DNA of 64,000 nucleotides, taken from Rhodanobacter denitrificans. Its GTDB lineage: Bacteria > Pseudomonadota > Gammaproteobacteria > Xanthomonadales > Rhodanobacteraceae. The position numbers and the translations under genes were made by a program. Below are positions 10,375 through 19,593 of the stretch, one piece after another. The stretch lies in the NCBI GenBank assembly GCA_003241385.1, contig QFPO01000003.1, forward strand, positions 62,001-126,000. Reading direction: 5' to 3'. The stretch's first letter is position 1, and each line of letters starts with the position of its first letter. The notes beneath the pieces are model-generated. The model searched no databases. It was given only the letters and a program-made list of their open reading frames with translations, and was not told where the DNA came from.

Positions 10375-11646
10375 TCAGCGCGACAGCGCGATGCGTTGCG
10401 CGCCGTTGAACTGGTCGGTGCCGGAGATCACGATGCGGTCGCCCTGGGCGAGACCGCTGACGATCTCCACGGCGTTGAGGCTGGTCGCGCCGACCTGGAT
10501 CGAGACGCGCTCGGCGACGTCGTCGCGGACGCGGTAGGCGACGCGGCCGGCGCCGGCATCGAGGAACGGGCCGCGCTCGACCATCAGCACGTCGGGGCGC
10601 GAGTCCATCAGGATGCGCGTGGTCAGGCGCTGGTTCTGGCGCAGGCCGGCCGGCTTGGCGTCGCCGAAGCGGATGCGGCCGGTGACCTGGCCGTCGATGA
10701 CCTCGGGCGAGACCGCGCGGATCTCGGCGCTGTACTTGCCGCTGGCGTCCTGGATCTCGGCCGGCATGCCGATCGCCAGATCGTGTGCGAACACTTCCGG
10801 CACCTGCACCTCGACCTCGAGTGCGGTCAGATCGACCACGGTCAGGATCGCCGCGCCGGCCGCGACATTGGCGCGCTGCTGCACGATCAGCTGGCCGACC
10901 TGGCCGTCGACCGGCGAGCGCATCTTCAGCTCGTCGACCTGGCGCTGCAGATCGGCCGTCAGCAGGCGCTGGCGATCGAGCGCGAGGCGCTTGGATTTGA
11001 GGTCGAAGTCGAGCGTCTCGATGTCGAGCTTCATGTCCTGCTCGGCGTTGGCGACGTCGATGTCGGCCTTGGCCAGCGCGTCCTTGCCGCGCAGCACGTC
11101 GAGCTCGGGCATCGCGCCGGCCTTCCAGGCCTTCTCGGTACGCTCGACGTCGCGCGCGGCGGTCTGGCGGTCGATGCGCGCCTGGTCGAGCAGCTTCTTG
11201 GCGGCCAGGGCCTGCTTGCGATGATCGAGGCTGGCGCGCTGCACCTCCAGCTCGAGGCTCTGCAGCGTGGCCTGCTCCTGCTGCAGCCGGTTGCTGAGCT
11301 CGGGGCTGTCGATCTCGGCGAGCACGTCGCCCTTCTTGACCTGGTCGCCGGCCTGCGCGATCAGGTCGACGGTGCCGGCGGTCCGCGCGTACAGCGTCGG
11401 GCTGACCGCCGCGACGACGCGGCCCTGCACCGACACGTCGCGGGTCAGCGTGCCGCGCGTGACCTCGGCGATGCGCAGGCGGCTGATGCTCGCGGCCGAG
11501 TCGGCCGAGAACAGGCGGGCGGCGGTCGGTACGATCAGGACCAGACCGACGACGGCGGCCACGCCGATGCCGATCCAGGTCAGCATCCGGCCCCGACGCG
11601 GGGCGGCGGTCATCACGCGGTCCTGTGCGGAAGTGTCACGAATCAT
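10375..11646 (-). CDS. HlyD/MacA-type periplasmic adaptor protein
   Basis: 423 residues. A membrane anchor near residues 18-38 (LTWIGIGVAAVVGLVLIVPTA) is followed by a lipoyl half (GRVVAAVSPTLYAR), a long helical hairpin (about 100-240, QQEQATLQSLELEVQRASLDHRK), the second lipoyl half (MRSPVDGQVGQLIVQQRANVAAG) and beta-barrel/MPD regions ending in VEIVSGLAQGDRIVISG. It bridges inner-membrane ABC transporters to an outer-membrane channel of the TolC type, which is not encoded here. The ATG at 11646 has an AGGAGA site seven bases upstream; an in-frame extension upstream crosses the sigma-54 promoter and is rejected. It is the first gene of the operon. Confidence 0.9.
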   Translation of the reverse strand: MIRDTSAQDRVMTAAPRRGRMLTWIGIGVAAVVGLVLIVPTAARLFSADSAASISRLRIAEVTRGTLTRDVSVQGRVVAAVSPTLYARTAGTVDLIAQAGDQVKKGDVLAEIDSPELSNRLQQEQATLQSLELEVQRASLDHRKQALAAKKLLDQARIDRQTAARDVERTEKAWKAGAMPELDVLRGKDALAKADIDVANAEQDMKLDIETLDFDLKSKRLALDRQRLLTADLQRQVDELKMRSPVDGQVGQLIVQQRANVAAGAAILTVVDLTALEVEVQVPEVFAHDLAIGMPAEIQDASGKYSAEIRAVSPEVIDGQVTGRIRFGDAKPAGLRQNQRLTTRILMDSRPDVLMVERGPFLDAGAGRVAYRVRDDVAERVSIQVGATSLNAVEIVSGLAQGDRIVISGTDQFNGAQRIALSR

Positions 11647-11686
11647 GCGAGGGTCTCCTGCGGTCGCCTGACCGCGCAAGCCTCTC

Positions 11687-11704
11687 AAGCAATTCCGGTG
11701 CCAA
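11687..11704 (-). promoter_or_regulatory. Sigma-54 promoter of the exporter operon
   Basis: Read on the minus strand the element is TTGGCACCGGAATTGCTT. It matches the sigma-54 consensus, with GG of the -24 box and GC of the -12 box separated by exactly ten bases and TTGCT at -12. A transcript would start near 11677, about 30 bases before the adaptor ATG. The operon's own last gene encodes a sigma-54 activator, which strongly supports the call. Confidence 0.85.
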
Positions 11705-11719
11705 CCATCAAGCAATTGA

Positions 11720-11743
11720 TCCAAATGGATTTTCCTTCCAAAT
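11720..11743. repeat. TCCAAAT direct repeats in an AT-rich patch
   Basis: TCCAAAT occurs at 11720-11726 and 11737-11743, a 17-base period, in a conspicuously AT-rich stretch of this GC-rich genome between the divergent adaptor and ECF sigma genes. It could be a regulator site or promoter element for either side. Confidence 0.35.
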
Positions 11744-11760
11744 TGCGGCTGGACGCGCGG

Positions 11761-11783
11761 TGTCCGGCACGGCCGCCCGGACA
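11761..11783. promoter_or_regulatory. Inverted repeat, candidate activator site for the sigma-54 promoter
   Basis: TGTCCGG (11761-11767) and CCGGACA (11777-11783) are perfect inverted arms with a 9-base spacer. The centre is about 95 bases upstream of the predicted sigma-54 start, a usual distance for an NtrC-type enhancer. A related GTCCGGAC palindrome lies further upstream near 11816. It is also inside the leader of the ECF sigma gene. Confidence 0.45.
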
Positions 11784-11879
11784 AGCGGACAATCGGCCGG
11801 CCGGCGCGCAGGCGCGTCCGGACACGGTCCGCCGGCAGGCGCTGCGACCGTTCGGCACGCCCGCGCATCCGGGATCGAC

Positions 11880-12458
11880 GTGAGCACGCACTCGTTCCAG
11901 ATCGACGTCCCCGACACCGTGATCGCCCGCGCCCGCCGCGGCGAGGTCGCCGCGTTCGAGCAGATCTACCGCGCGTTCGAACGTCCGGCCTATACGCTGG
12001 CGCTGCGCCTGACCGCCGACGCCGAGCTGGCGCGCGACGTCGTCCACGATGCGATGCTGCGCGTGTTCGACCGCGTGCGGCAGTTCCGCGGCGACGCGCC
12101 GTTCTGGGGCTGGCTGCGCCAGATCGTGCTCAACGAGGCGCTGATGCGCCTGCGCCGCGGACGCGCCCTGACGTTCGAGGACGTGCCCGACGACGAGAGC
12201 CTGCCGAGCGACGCGCCGGCGCCGTGGCTGCACGCCGATGCCCATCTGCTCGAAGGTGCGCTGGCACGGCTGCCGGCGATGACGCGCAGCGTGATCTGGC
12301 TCTATCACGTCGAGGGCTATACGCACGTCGAGATCGCCGAGCTGACCGGCATGACGACGAGTTTTTCCAAATCGCAGCTGGCGCGCGGCACCTCGCGCCT
12401 GCGCCGGCTGCTGCAACCGACCGCCGAGGTGGCGCCATGCTTGACCGTTCCCGCATGA
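11880..12458 (+). CDS. ECF-family RNA polymerase sigma factor
   Basis: 192 residues. Region 2 is visible as FEQIYRAFERPAYTLALRLTADAELARDVVHDAMLRVFDRVRQFRG-type sequence (residues about 20-65), and region 4 as the helix-turn-helix GYTHVEIAELTGMTTSFSKSQLARG near 140-170. There is no extracytoplasmic extension. The start is a GTG at 11880; the longer in-frame reading would run through the AT-rich regulatory region. The next gene overlaps its 3' end and has a membrane-spanning segment, the usual layout for a sigma/anti-sigma pair. Target promoters and inducing signal are not evident. Confidence 0.88.
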   Translation: MSTHSFQIDVPDTVIARARRGEVAAFEQIYRAFERPAYTLALRLTADAELARDVVHDAMLRVFDRVRQFRGDAPFWGWLRQIVLNEALMRLRRGRALTFEDVPDDESLPSDAPAPWLHADAHLLEGALARLPAMTRSVIWLYHVEGYTHVEIAELTGMTTSFSKSQLARGTSRLRRLLQPTAEVAPCLTVPA

Positions 12459-13009
12459 AGTTCGATCCGGACGACGCCGCTCTCGGCGCCGCGCTGCGCG
12501 GCCTGCCGGCCGCAGAGGCGCCGGCCGACCTGTGGTCGTCGATCGCACGCGACCTGCCGGGCCGCCGGTCCGAGTCGCGGCGGCGCCGGATCGCAGTGCC
12601 GCTCGCGGCGGCCGCCTCGCTGCTGGCCGCGGTGCTGCTGTGGCTGCCGTCGCGATCGCCGGTACCGACGCAGGACGACGCCGGCAGCGCCTCGATCGCC
12701 GCGACCGCCGACGCCGAGACCGAGCGCCTGCGCGCGCGCTCGCAACGCATCGAGCAGTGGCTGGCCGCGCTGCCGGCGGCCTCGCAGCAGGACGGTCGCA
12801 ACCTGATGGCGACCGTCGAGACCGAAGATCTGATCGCCCTGGTCGACATGCAGCTCGGCGCGGCGCGCAGCGCCGAAGAAGCGCTGCCGCTGTGGCGCCA
12901 GCGCGTCGCACTGCTCGAAGACCTGGCGGTCATCCGCAGCACGCCTTACGGCCTGTCCGGCGACCGCTCGCTGGCCGACGCCTCCACCGGCGACGTCACG
13001 TCGCTCTGA
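12437..13009 (+). CDS. Probable membrane-anchored anti-sigma factor
   Basis: 190 residues with a short N-terminal cytoplasmic region (about 1-45), one membrane segment (IAVPLAAAASLLAAVLLWLP, about 46-66) and a periplasmic domain with helical, charged character. No family signature is certain; there is no HXXXCXXC zinc motif. The role is inferred from the 22-base overlap with the ECF sigma gene and the topology. A GAGGTGG site sits just before the ATG at 12437; an alternative ATG at 12455 forms an ATGA overlap but has no ribosome binding site. The PDZ protein downstream could act in the same envelope-stress pathway. Confidence 0.68.
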   Translation: MLDRSRMKFDPDDAALGAALRGLPAAEAPADLWSSIARDLPGRRSESRRRRIAVPLAAAASLLAAVLLWLPSRSPVPTQDDAGSASIAATADAETERLRARSQRIEQWLAALPAASQQDGRNLMATVETEDLIALVDMQLGAARSAEEALPLWRQRVALLEDLAVIRSTPYGLSGDRSLADASTGDVTSL

Positions 13010-13037
13010 TCCATCGCAACGATTTCGAGGTCACCCG

Positions 13038-14234
13038 ATGAAGACTCCCCTCCCGCTGCTGGTCCTGGCCCTGGCCTGCGCCCAGGCCGGCGCCGTCGAT
13101 CCACCCGCCGCCACCGCCGATCCGGAGGCCACGCGCAAGGAACTCGGCGAACTGCGCCAGCAGATGAGCGATCTGTCGCGGCGCATGGCCGAACTGTCGC
13201 GCGAACTCGGCGACACCGGGCCGCGTGCCTATGCGCTGCGCTATCTCAACGAGCCGGACCGCGCGATCATCGGCGTCGTGCTCAGCGGCGACGACGACGG
13301 CAGCGTCCTGATCACCGGCGTCACGCCGGACGGACCGGCCGCACGCGCCGGCCTGCGCAGCGGCGACATCATCACCGCGATCAACGGCGAGAAGCTCGCC
13401 AAGCAGGACGCGGACGCCTCGCTCGCGCAGGCGCGCCGCCTGCTCGATGGCCTCAAGGCCGGCCAGGAAGTCCGCCTGGGCTGGCGCCGCGACGGCAAGG
13501 CGCAGCCGGAGCTCAAGCTGGCCGCCGAGCGGCGCGAGGCCGCGCAGTGGTCGCGCCTGTTCGTCGACCGTAGCGAGGGGCCGGACGGCACGCGCCTGCG
13601 TATCGAGGACGCCGGCCTGCCGCCGGACCTCGACGAGAAGGTGCGCCGCGCGACCGCGCACGCACGTCTGGCCGCGACCGACGCCGGCCGGACCGCCGAG
13701 CGCGCACGCATGATCACGATCGAAGCCGGCAAGCACGCCGACCTGGCGCGCCTGGACATCGTCCGCGACGCGATGCCGTGGTGGAACATCAATCTGGCCT
13801 CGCTGAATCCCGATCTGGGCCGCTATTTCGGCACCGACGAGGGCGTGCTGGTGCTGCAGGCCGGCGAGCGCGCGCTGCCCGGCCTCAAGCCCGGCGACGT
13901 GATCCAGTCGGTCGCCGGCAGGAAGGTGGTCCGCCCCGAGGACGCCTTGCGCGCGCTGCGCGATCAGCCGGCCGGCAGCGACGTCGACGTCCGCGTGCTG
14001 CGCGACCGCAAGACGCTCGCGCTCAAGACCAAGGCGCCCGAGTACAAGGCGATCTTCGACGTCGACTTCAACGCACCGCCGGTCCCGCCCACACCGCCCA
14101 CACCGCCCACACCGCCCACACCGCCGACGCCGCCGGCCGCTCCGCCGCCGCCCGCGGCCGCAGCGCCGGCTCCGCCGAGCGCGCCGCCGACGCCGCCGTC
14201 GCGTCGCGGCGGCACGATCGGCACGATGTACTGA
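13038..14234 (+). CDS. Periplasmic protein with two PDZ domains and a Pro-Thr-rich tail
   Basis: 398 residues. Signal peptide (residues 1-19, ending AQAGA), a short coiled-coil-like segment (RKELGELRQQMSDLSRRMAELSREL), PDZ domain 1 around 75-150 (VLITGVTPDGPAARAGLRSGDIITAINGE) and PDZ domain 2 around 255-330 (VLVLQAGERALPGLKPGDVIQSVAGRKV). I see no protease domain or catalytic Ser. The tail is PPT repeats followed by Ala/Pro-rich sequence. It is 28 bases after the anti-sigma gene and likely co-transcribed. By analogy with PDZ sensors of RseP or DegS type it could sense misfolded envelope proteins, but that is inference. Confidence 0.8.
   Translation: MKTPLPLLVLALACAQAGAVDPPAATADPEATRKELGELRQQMSDLSRRMAELSRELGDTGPRAYALRYLNEPDRAIIGVVLSGDDDGSVLITGVTPDGPAARAGLRSGDIITAINGEKLAKQDADASLAQARRLLDGLKAGQEVRLGWRRDGKAQPELKLAAERREAAQWSRLFVDRSEGPDGTRLRIEDAGLPPDLDEKVRRATAHARLAATDAGRTAERARMITIEAGKHADLARLDIVRDAMPWWNINLASLNPDLGRYFGTDEGVLVLQAGERALPGLKPGDVIQSVAGRKVVRPEDALRALRDQPAGSDVDVRVLRDRKTLALKTKAPEYKAIFDVDFNAPPVPPTPPTPPTPPTPPTPPAAPPPPAAAAPAPPSAPPTPPSRRGGTIGTMY
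14085..14129 (+). repeat. Tandem 9-bp repeat CCGCCCACA
   Basis: Four perfect CCGCCCACA units (14085-14120) and one variant unit CCGCCGACG. They encode consecutive Pro-Pro-Thr in the tail of the PDZ protein. In-frame length variation would change linker length without breaking the gene. Confidence 0.85.
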
Positions 14235-14240
14235 GCGTCG

Positions 14241-14268
14241 GCTGCCGGCCGCTCAGGCGGCCGGCAGC
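14241..14268. terminator. Bidirectional hairpin between convergent PDZ-protein and yebC genes
   Basis: GCTGCCGGCCGC (14241-14252), loop TCAG, GCGGCCGGCAGC (14257-14268): a perfect 12-bp stem. The yebC stop codon (minus strand, 14253-14255) lies in the loop, and the yebC C-terminal codons form one arm. No T-tracts flank it. Confidence 0.6.
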
Positions 14269-14972
14269 GCGGCGTTGTGGTAGACCTCCTGCACGTCGTC
14301 GAGCTCCTCGAGCCACTCGAGCAGATCGACCAGGGTCTCGGCCGCCTCGCCGCTGACCGCGACGCGGTTTTCGGGCCGCATCACGACGTCGGCCCGGCTC
14401 GGCGCGAACCCGGCCGCCGTCAGCGCCTGCTTGACCGCCTCGAACTGGTCCGGCGCGCACAGCACGGTGCTGCTGCCGGCCTCGCTCTGCACGTCGTCGG
14501 CACCGGCTTCGAGCGCGACGTCGAGGACACGGTCCTCGGCCCCGGCGGCGCTGGTGTCGACGACGAGTTCGCCGGTACGCGCGAACTGGAACGCGACCGA
14601 GCCGCTGGTGCCGAGATTGCCGCCGTTCTTCGACAGCGCATGACGCACGTCGGCGACGGTCCGCACCGGGTTGTCGGTCATGCAGTCGATGATCAGGGCG
14701 ACGCCGGCCGGGCCGTAGCCCTCGTAGCGCAGCTCCTGCATGTTGTCGGCGCCGTCGGCACCGGAACCGCGCTTGATCGCGCGCTCGATCGTGTCCTTGG
14801 ACATGTTGGCCGACAGGGCCTTGTCCACGCCCATGCGCAGGCGCGCATTGGTCGACGGATCGCCGCCATTGCGGGCGGCGATCGTGATCTCGCGGATCAG
14901 CTTGGTGAAGATCTTGCCGCGGCGCGCGTCCTCGGCGTTCTTGCGGCCTTCGATACTGGGGCCTCTGCCCAT
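14253..14972 (-). CDS. YebC/PmpR-family DNA-binding or translation-associated regulator
   Basis: 239 residues, the usual length. The N-terminus MGRGPSIEGRKNAEDARRGK and IFTKLIREITIAARNGGDP are family signatures; GYGPAGVALIIDCMTDNPVRTVADVRHALSKNGGNLG follows at about 90-130. YebC proteins were described as transcription regulators and more recently as ribosome-associated factors that relieve stalling at proline stretches. The MGRGPS start marks the paralogue group distinct from MAGHSKW proteins. An AGGAAA site precedes the ATG. The ruvABC genes often near yebC are absent here. Confidence 0.92.
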   Translation of the reverse strand: MGRGPSIEGRKNAEDARRGKIFTKLIREITIAARNGGDPSTNARLRMGVDKALSANMSKDTIERAIKRGSGADGADNMQELRYEGYGPAGVALIIDCMTDNPVRTVADVRHALSKNGGNLGTSGSVAFQFARTGELVVDTSAAGAEDRVLDVALEAGADDVQSEAGSSTVLCAPDQFEAVKQALTAAGFAPSRADVVMRPENRVAVSGEAAETLVDLLEWLEELDDVQEVYHNAALPAA

Positions 14973-15243
14973 GGGATTTCCTGCCTCGATACGGAATGAG
15001 GGCGGCCGGCCGGCACGGCGTCGCGTGCCGGCGCGCGACGCCGGTGGTCGCGCAAGCGTATGCGAATCGGCGCTCGATCGGCTACTGCGCGCCGGTCGCC
15101 GCGGTCTGCGGCAGCGGCCCGGGCCGGCCGCTGAAGGGCGCCGCGGCTCCCGCACCGGGCGCGCCGGCCGGGCCGGTCACGCCGCCGCGCGCGTCACGCG
15201 CGGACGGGGGCCGCAGCGGCCACCGGGCGCCTCCCGCGGCCGC
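14973..15243. other. Intergenic region between EEP lipoprotein gene and yebC
   Basis: No gene is convincing here; the open frames are shadows. A hairpin with 9-bp arms (GCCGGCACG at 15009-15017 and CGTGCCGGC at 15024-15032, 6-base loop) sits just upstream of yebC and may end transcription from the EEP gene or lie in the yebC leader. Confidence 0.4.
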
Positions 15244-16152
<909 letters not shown>

Positions 16153-16265
16153 CGGCGATGTCGGCGCGACGGAGGGCCGCCCAGTATCGCGCAAGGCGGT
16201 GTCCGTTGCCGCTGCGATCGGCGTGCGCTGCGGCACGCGCCGCCGATCGCGACAGCGCGCGCGCG

Positions 16266-18317
16266 TCAGTCCTCGTCGGCGCGCGGCCGCCAGGCGCCGG
16301 CCAGCTGCCGCTGCACCTGCGGCGGCACCGCCTCGTAGTGGCTGAACTCCATCGCGTAGCGGCCGCGCCCGGCCGTCATCGCCTTCAGCTCGGTCTGGTA
16401 GCCGACCACCTCGGCCAGCGGCACCTGCGCCTTGATCGTGCACTCGCCGCCGAGCCGCGCGTCGGTGCCGTGGATGCGCGCGCGCTTGCCGGCGAGGCCG
16501 CCGGTGACGTCGCCCATGTGGCCGTCGGGCACCGCGATGTCGAGATTGACGATCGGTTCGAGCACGACCGGCTGCGCCTTGGCGACCGCGTCGATGAAGG
16601 CCTTGCGGCCGGCCGCGACGAACGCGACCTCCTTCGAATCGACCGGATGCGAGCGGCCGTCGTAGACGCGGACGCGGATGTCCTGCATCGCGAAGCCGGC
16701 GACCGCGCCGGCCGCCAGGCCCTGGCGCACGCCCTTCTCGACCGCCGGCATGAACTGGCCCGGGATCGCGCCGCCCTTGACCTCGTCGACGAACTCGAAC
16801 CCGCCGCCGCGCGCGAGCGGCTCGACGCGCAGGTAGACCTCGCCGAACTGGCCGGCGCCGCCGGTCTGCTTCTTGTGGCGGTGATGTCCCTCCGCCGGCG
16901 CGGCGATCGTCTCGCGATAGGCGATCCGCGGCGGCCGCGTCGCGACCTCGACGCCGTAGCGCTGGTGCATCCGCTCCAGCGTCAGCCGGACGTGCAGGTC
17001 CGACAGGCCGCGCACGACGGTCTCGTTGAGCTCGGCGTCGTGCTCGATGCGCAGGCACGGATCCTCCTCGGACAGCTTGGCCAGTGCGTTGGCGAGCTTG
17101 GCCTCCTGGCCCTTGTGCGCCGGCTCGACCGCGAGGCCGAACATCGGTTGCGGAAACGCCAGCGGCGCGAGGTGGATGTGGTCCTCCTCGTGCGAGTCGT
17201 GCAGCACCGCGTCGAAGTGGATGTCCTCGATCTTCGCGACCGCGGCGATGTCGCCGGGGATCGCGCGGTCGATCTCGACGTGGTCCTTGCCGTGGATCCG
17301 GAACAGATGGCCGACCTTGAACGGCTTGCGGCCGTCGTCGACGAACAGCTGCGTGTCGCGGCGCACCGTGCCCTGGTAGACACGGAAGATGCCGAGCTTG
17401 CCGACGAACGGATCGTTGACGATCTTGAACACGTCGGCGATCACGTGGCGCTCCGGATCGGGCTCGGCGCGCAGCGGGACCGCGGCGGCGCCCTGCCCCT
17501 TCACGAACGGCGGCGCATTGCCTTCGGCCGGATTCGGCAACAGGCGCTCGATCAGGTCGAGCAGCTCGGCGACGCCGGCGCCGCTGCGCGCCGAGCAGAA
17601 GCAGATCGGCACCAGATGGCCTTCGCGCAGGCACTGCTCGAACGCGGCGTGGAGATCCTCGCCGGCCAGACCCGTCTCGCCGACGTCCAGATAGCGCCCC
17701 ATCAGCGTCTCGTTGATCTCCACGACCTGATCGATGATGCGCTGGTGCGCCTCGGCGACCGACGAGAAGTCGGCGTCGCCGGACGGCCGGAAGAAGCAGT
17801 CGACGACCGTGCGGCCGCCGTCGGCCGGCAGATTGATCGGCAGGCACTCGCTGCCGAAGGTCTCGCGCAGCGACTCGACGAGGCCGGCCAGGTCCACGCC
17901 GTCCTGGTCGATCTTGTTGATCACCAGCAGCCGCGCGTCGCCGCGCGCCCGCGCGTGCTCCATCAGCCGTCGCGTCGAATGCTCGATGCCGGCGCCGGCA
18001 TTGACGACGATCGCGACGGTCTCGACCGCATCGAGCGCCGACAGCGCAGGGCCGCGGAAGTCGTGCAGCCCGGGCGTGTCGATCAGGTTGACGTGGCAGC
18101 CGCCGGGCCGGTCGATCGAGGCGATCGCGGCCTGCATCGAGTGGCGGCGTTCCTTTTCCATCGGATCGAAATCCGAGACGGTCGTGCCGCGCTCGACCGC
18201 GCCTGCCGCTCCGATCGTGCCGCCGGCGAGCAGCAGGGCTTCGAACAACGTGGTCTTGCCGGCGCCTGCGTGTCCTGCCAGGGCGATATTGCGGATGTCT
18301 GCGGTGCTGTAGGCCAT
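16266..18317 (-). CDS. Elongation factor G-like GTPase (second EF-G type)
   Basis: 683 residues with the EF-G domain order. G domain: GHAGAGKTTL (P loop, near 15-24), a DTPG-type G3 box (LIDTPGLHDF) and NKID G4 box. Domains II-V follow, with HHRHKKQTGGAGQFGEVYLRVEP and GHMGDVTGGLAGKRARI. The HKKQTGG variant and the LAGHAGAGKTTLFEALL start are typical of EF-G-like paralogues rather than the main FusA, which is normally in the str operon with rpsL, rpsG and tuf; none is nearby. A GAGG ribosome binding site precedes ATG 18317. Function in these paralogues is not settled: back-translocation, recycling or stress roles are possible. Confidence 0.9.
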   Translation of the reverse strand: MAYSTADIRNIALAGHAGAGKTTLFEALLLAGGTIGAAGAVERGTTVSDFDPMEKERRHSMQAAIASIDRPGGCHVNLIDTPGLHDFRGPALSALDAVETVAIVVNAGAGIEHSTRRLMEHARARGDARLLVINKIDQDGVDLAGLVESLRETFGSECLPINLPADGGRTVVDCFFRPSGDADFSSVAEAHQRIIDQVVEINETLMGRYLDVGETGLAGEDLHAAFEQCLREGHLVPICFCSARSGAGVAELLDLIERLLPNPAEGNAPPFVKGQGAAAVPLRAEPDPERHVIADVFKIVNDPFVGKLGIFRVYQGTVRRDTQLFVDDGRKPFKVGHLFRIHGKDHVEIDRAIPGDIAAVAKIEDIHFDAVLHDSHEEDHIHLAPLAFPQPMFGLAVEPAHKGQEAKLANALAKLSEEDPCLRIEHDAELNETVVRGLSDLHVRLTLERMHQRYGVEVATRPPRIAYRETIAAPAEGHHRHKKQTGGAGQFGEVYLRVEPLARGGGFEFVDEVKGGAIPGQFMPAVEKGVRQGLAAGAVAGFAMQDIRVRVYDGRSHPVDSKEVAFVAAGRKAFIDAVAKAQPVVLEPIVNLDIAVPDGHMGDVTGGLAGKRARIHGTDARLGGECTIKAQVPLAEVVGYQTELKAMTAGRGRYAMEFSHYEAVPPQVQRQLAGAWRPRADED

Positions 18318-18665
18318 GATCGATCCTCGTCCGGAGAGTAGACGGATCGTTCCGGGGCGGCGCCGGTCGCGGCCGGCCGCCCGCCGGCCGGCGGACGATC
18401 CTCGGCACCCGCTGCAGCACGCACCGGCGACGGGCCGGCGCGGACGCAGCGGCATCGACGGCCGCGGCCGCAGGATCGCGGACGCAGGCCATGCCTCGAG
18501 GTCGCCGGTCGGCAACCGGCACGGACGGTCCGCCCCGATCGGGGGTGCGCGGCGGCGGTCGCGCATCGCATGACCGCCGTCGCGACGGGGTCCGGCCGGC
18601 ACCCGTGGTGCGGCATCGATGGCTGGCCCTAGACTTCTCCGGTCGCCGCCGAGGGTCAAGACGCA
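18318..18665. other. Intergenic region upstream of EF-G-like gene and hydrolase gene
   Basis: About 350 bases between divergent genes. The small open frames here have no protein-like features. TAGACT at 18630-18635 could be a -10 box for the hydrolase gene; I see no good -35. Confidence 0.35.
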
Positions 18666-19409
18666 ATGCAGGAAAGAGCACCGCTGGTCTGCGTGCACGG
18701 CGCCGGTGCCGGCGGTTGGGAGTGGGCGATCTGGGCCCGCGTGTTCGCCGCGCGCGGCCGTGCCGCGATCGCACCGGATCTGATGCCGGCCGCCGCCGGC
18801 CTGGCCGCGACCCATGTCGCCGACTATCGCGCCCAGGTCGTCGCCTGGTGTGCCGGTGCCGGCGCCGCGCCGATCCTCGCCGGTGCCAGCCTCGGCGGCC
18901 TGCTCGCGCTGTCGGCGGCCGCCGAGGTGCGGCCGGTCGCACTGGTGCTGGTCAATCCGCTGCCGCCGGCCGGCGTCCTGGCGCGGCCGCTGCGGCGCGC
19001 GGCGGCACGCCATGCCGAGCATGAGCGGCCCGGCGCGATCGTGCCGTGGGGTCGCTCGCGCTCGCTCGGCGGAACTCGGCGTGCGCTGGAAGGCTGCGAC
19101 GATGCCGCCTGCCTGTACGCATTCCGGCGCTGGCGCGACGAATCGGGCGCGGTCATCGCCGAGGCGCGCGCGGGCATCGTCGTCGAGCCGCCGCGCTGTC
19201 CGGTCCTGGTGATCAGCGGCGGACGCGACCAGGAGGTCCCGCCGAGCGTCGGCCGCGCGCTGGCAACGCGGCTCGGCGCCGATTTCATCCGTCTGCCCGA
19301 CGCCGGCCACGTCGACCCGCTGCTCGGACGCGTCGCGGCCGACTGCGCCGAACGCGCGGCGGCCTGGCTGTCGCTGCGGCTCGATACCGCGGCGGTCCAT
19401 CCGCGCTGA
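18666..19409 (+). CDS. Alpha/beta hydrolase
   Basis: 247 residues without a signal peptide. The fold shows the oxyanion region LVCVHGAGAGGWEW, nucleophile elbow AGASLGGLLAL (Ser near residue 79), acid GGRDQEVP and the catalytic His in DAGHVDPL. This is a cytoplasmic carboxylesterase- or thioesterase-like enzyme; the substrate is unknown. It is flanked by a divergent EF-G-like gene and a convergent GGDEF gene and forms no operon. Confidence 0.83.
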   Translation: MQERAPLVCVHGAGAGGWEWAIWARVFAARGRAAIAPDLMPAAAGLAATHVADYRAQVVAWCAGAGAAPILAGASLGGLLALSAAAEVRPVALVLVNPLPPAGVLARPLRRAAARHAEHERPGAIVPWGRSRSLGGTRRALEGCDDAACLYAFRRWRDESGAVIAEARAGIVVEPPRCPVLVISGGRDQEVPPSVGRALATRLGADFIRLPDAGHVDPLLGRVAADCAERAAAWLSLRLDTAAVHPR

Positions 19410-19593
19410 GCGGCGCGTCGTTCGCTCGATCGTGTTCGCCGCCCTGCTCGGCCGCAGCGGGCGGCGCGCGGCGACGTCACGTCCGGCGGCGAGCCGCGAA
19501 GGCATCACGTGATGACCGCGCACGGCGTGCCACCGAACGGCAGGCGCTCGACCGCGATGCCGGATCACACGTCGACGCGCGCGCCGTGATGCC

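Noticed and set aside
18316..18573. 85-residue frame in the gap before the hydrolase gene
   Set aside because: Arg/Pro-rich reading of GC-rich DNA that overlaps the EF-G-like start, with no ribosome binding site.
19503..19514. CATCACGTGATG palindrome between convergent hydrolase and GGDEF genes
   Set aside because: A perfect 12-base palindrome, but it is downstream of both genes and has no partner site or promoter, so I cannot assign a role.
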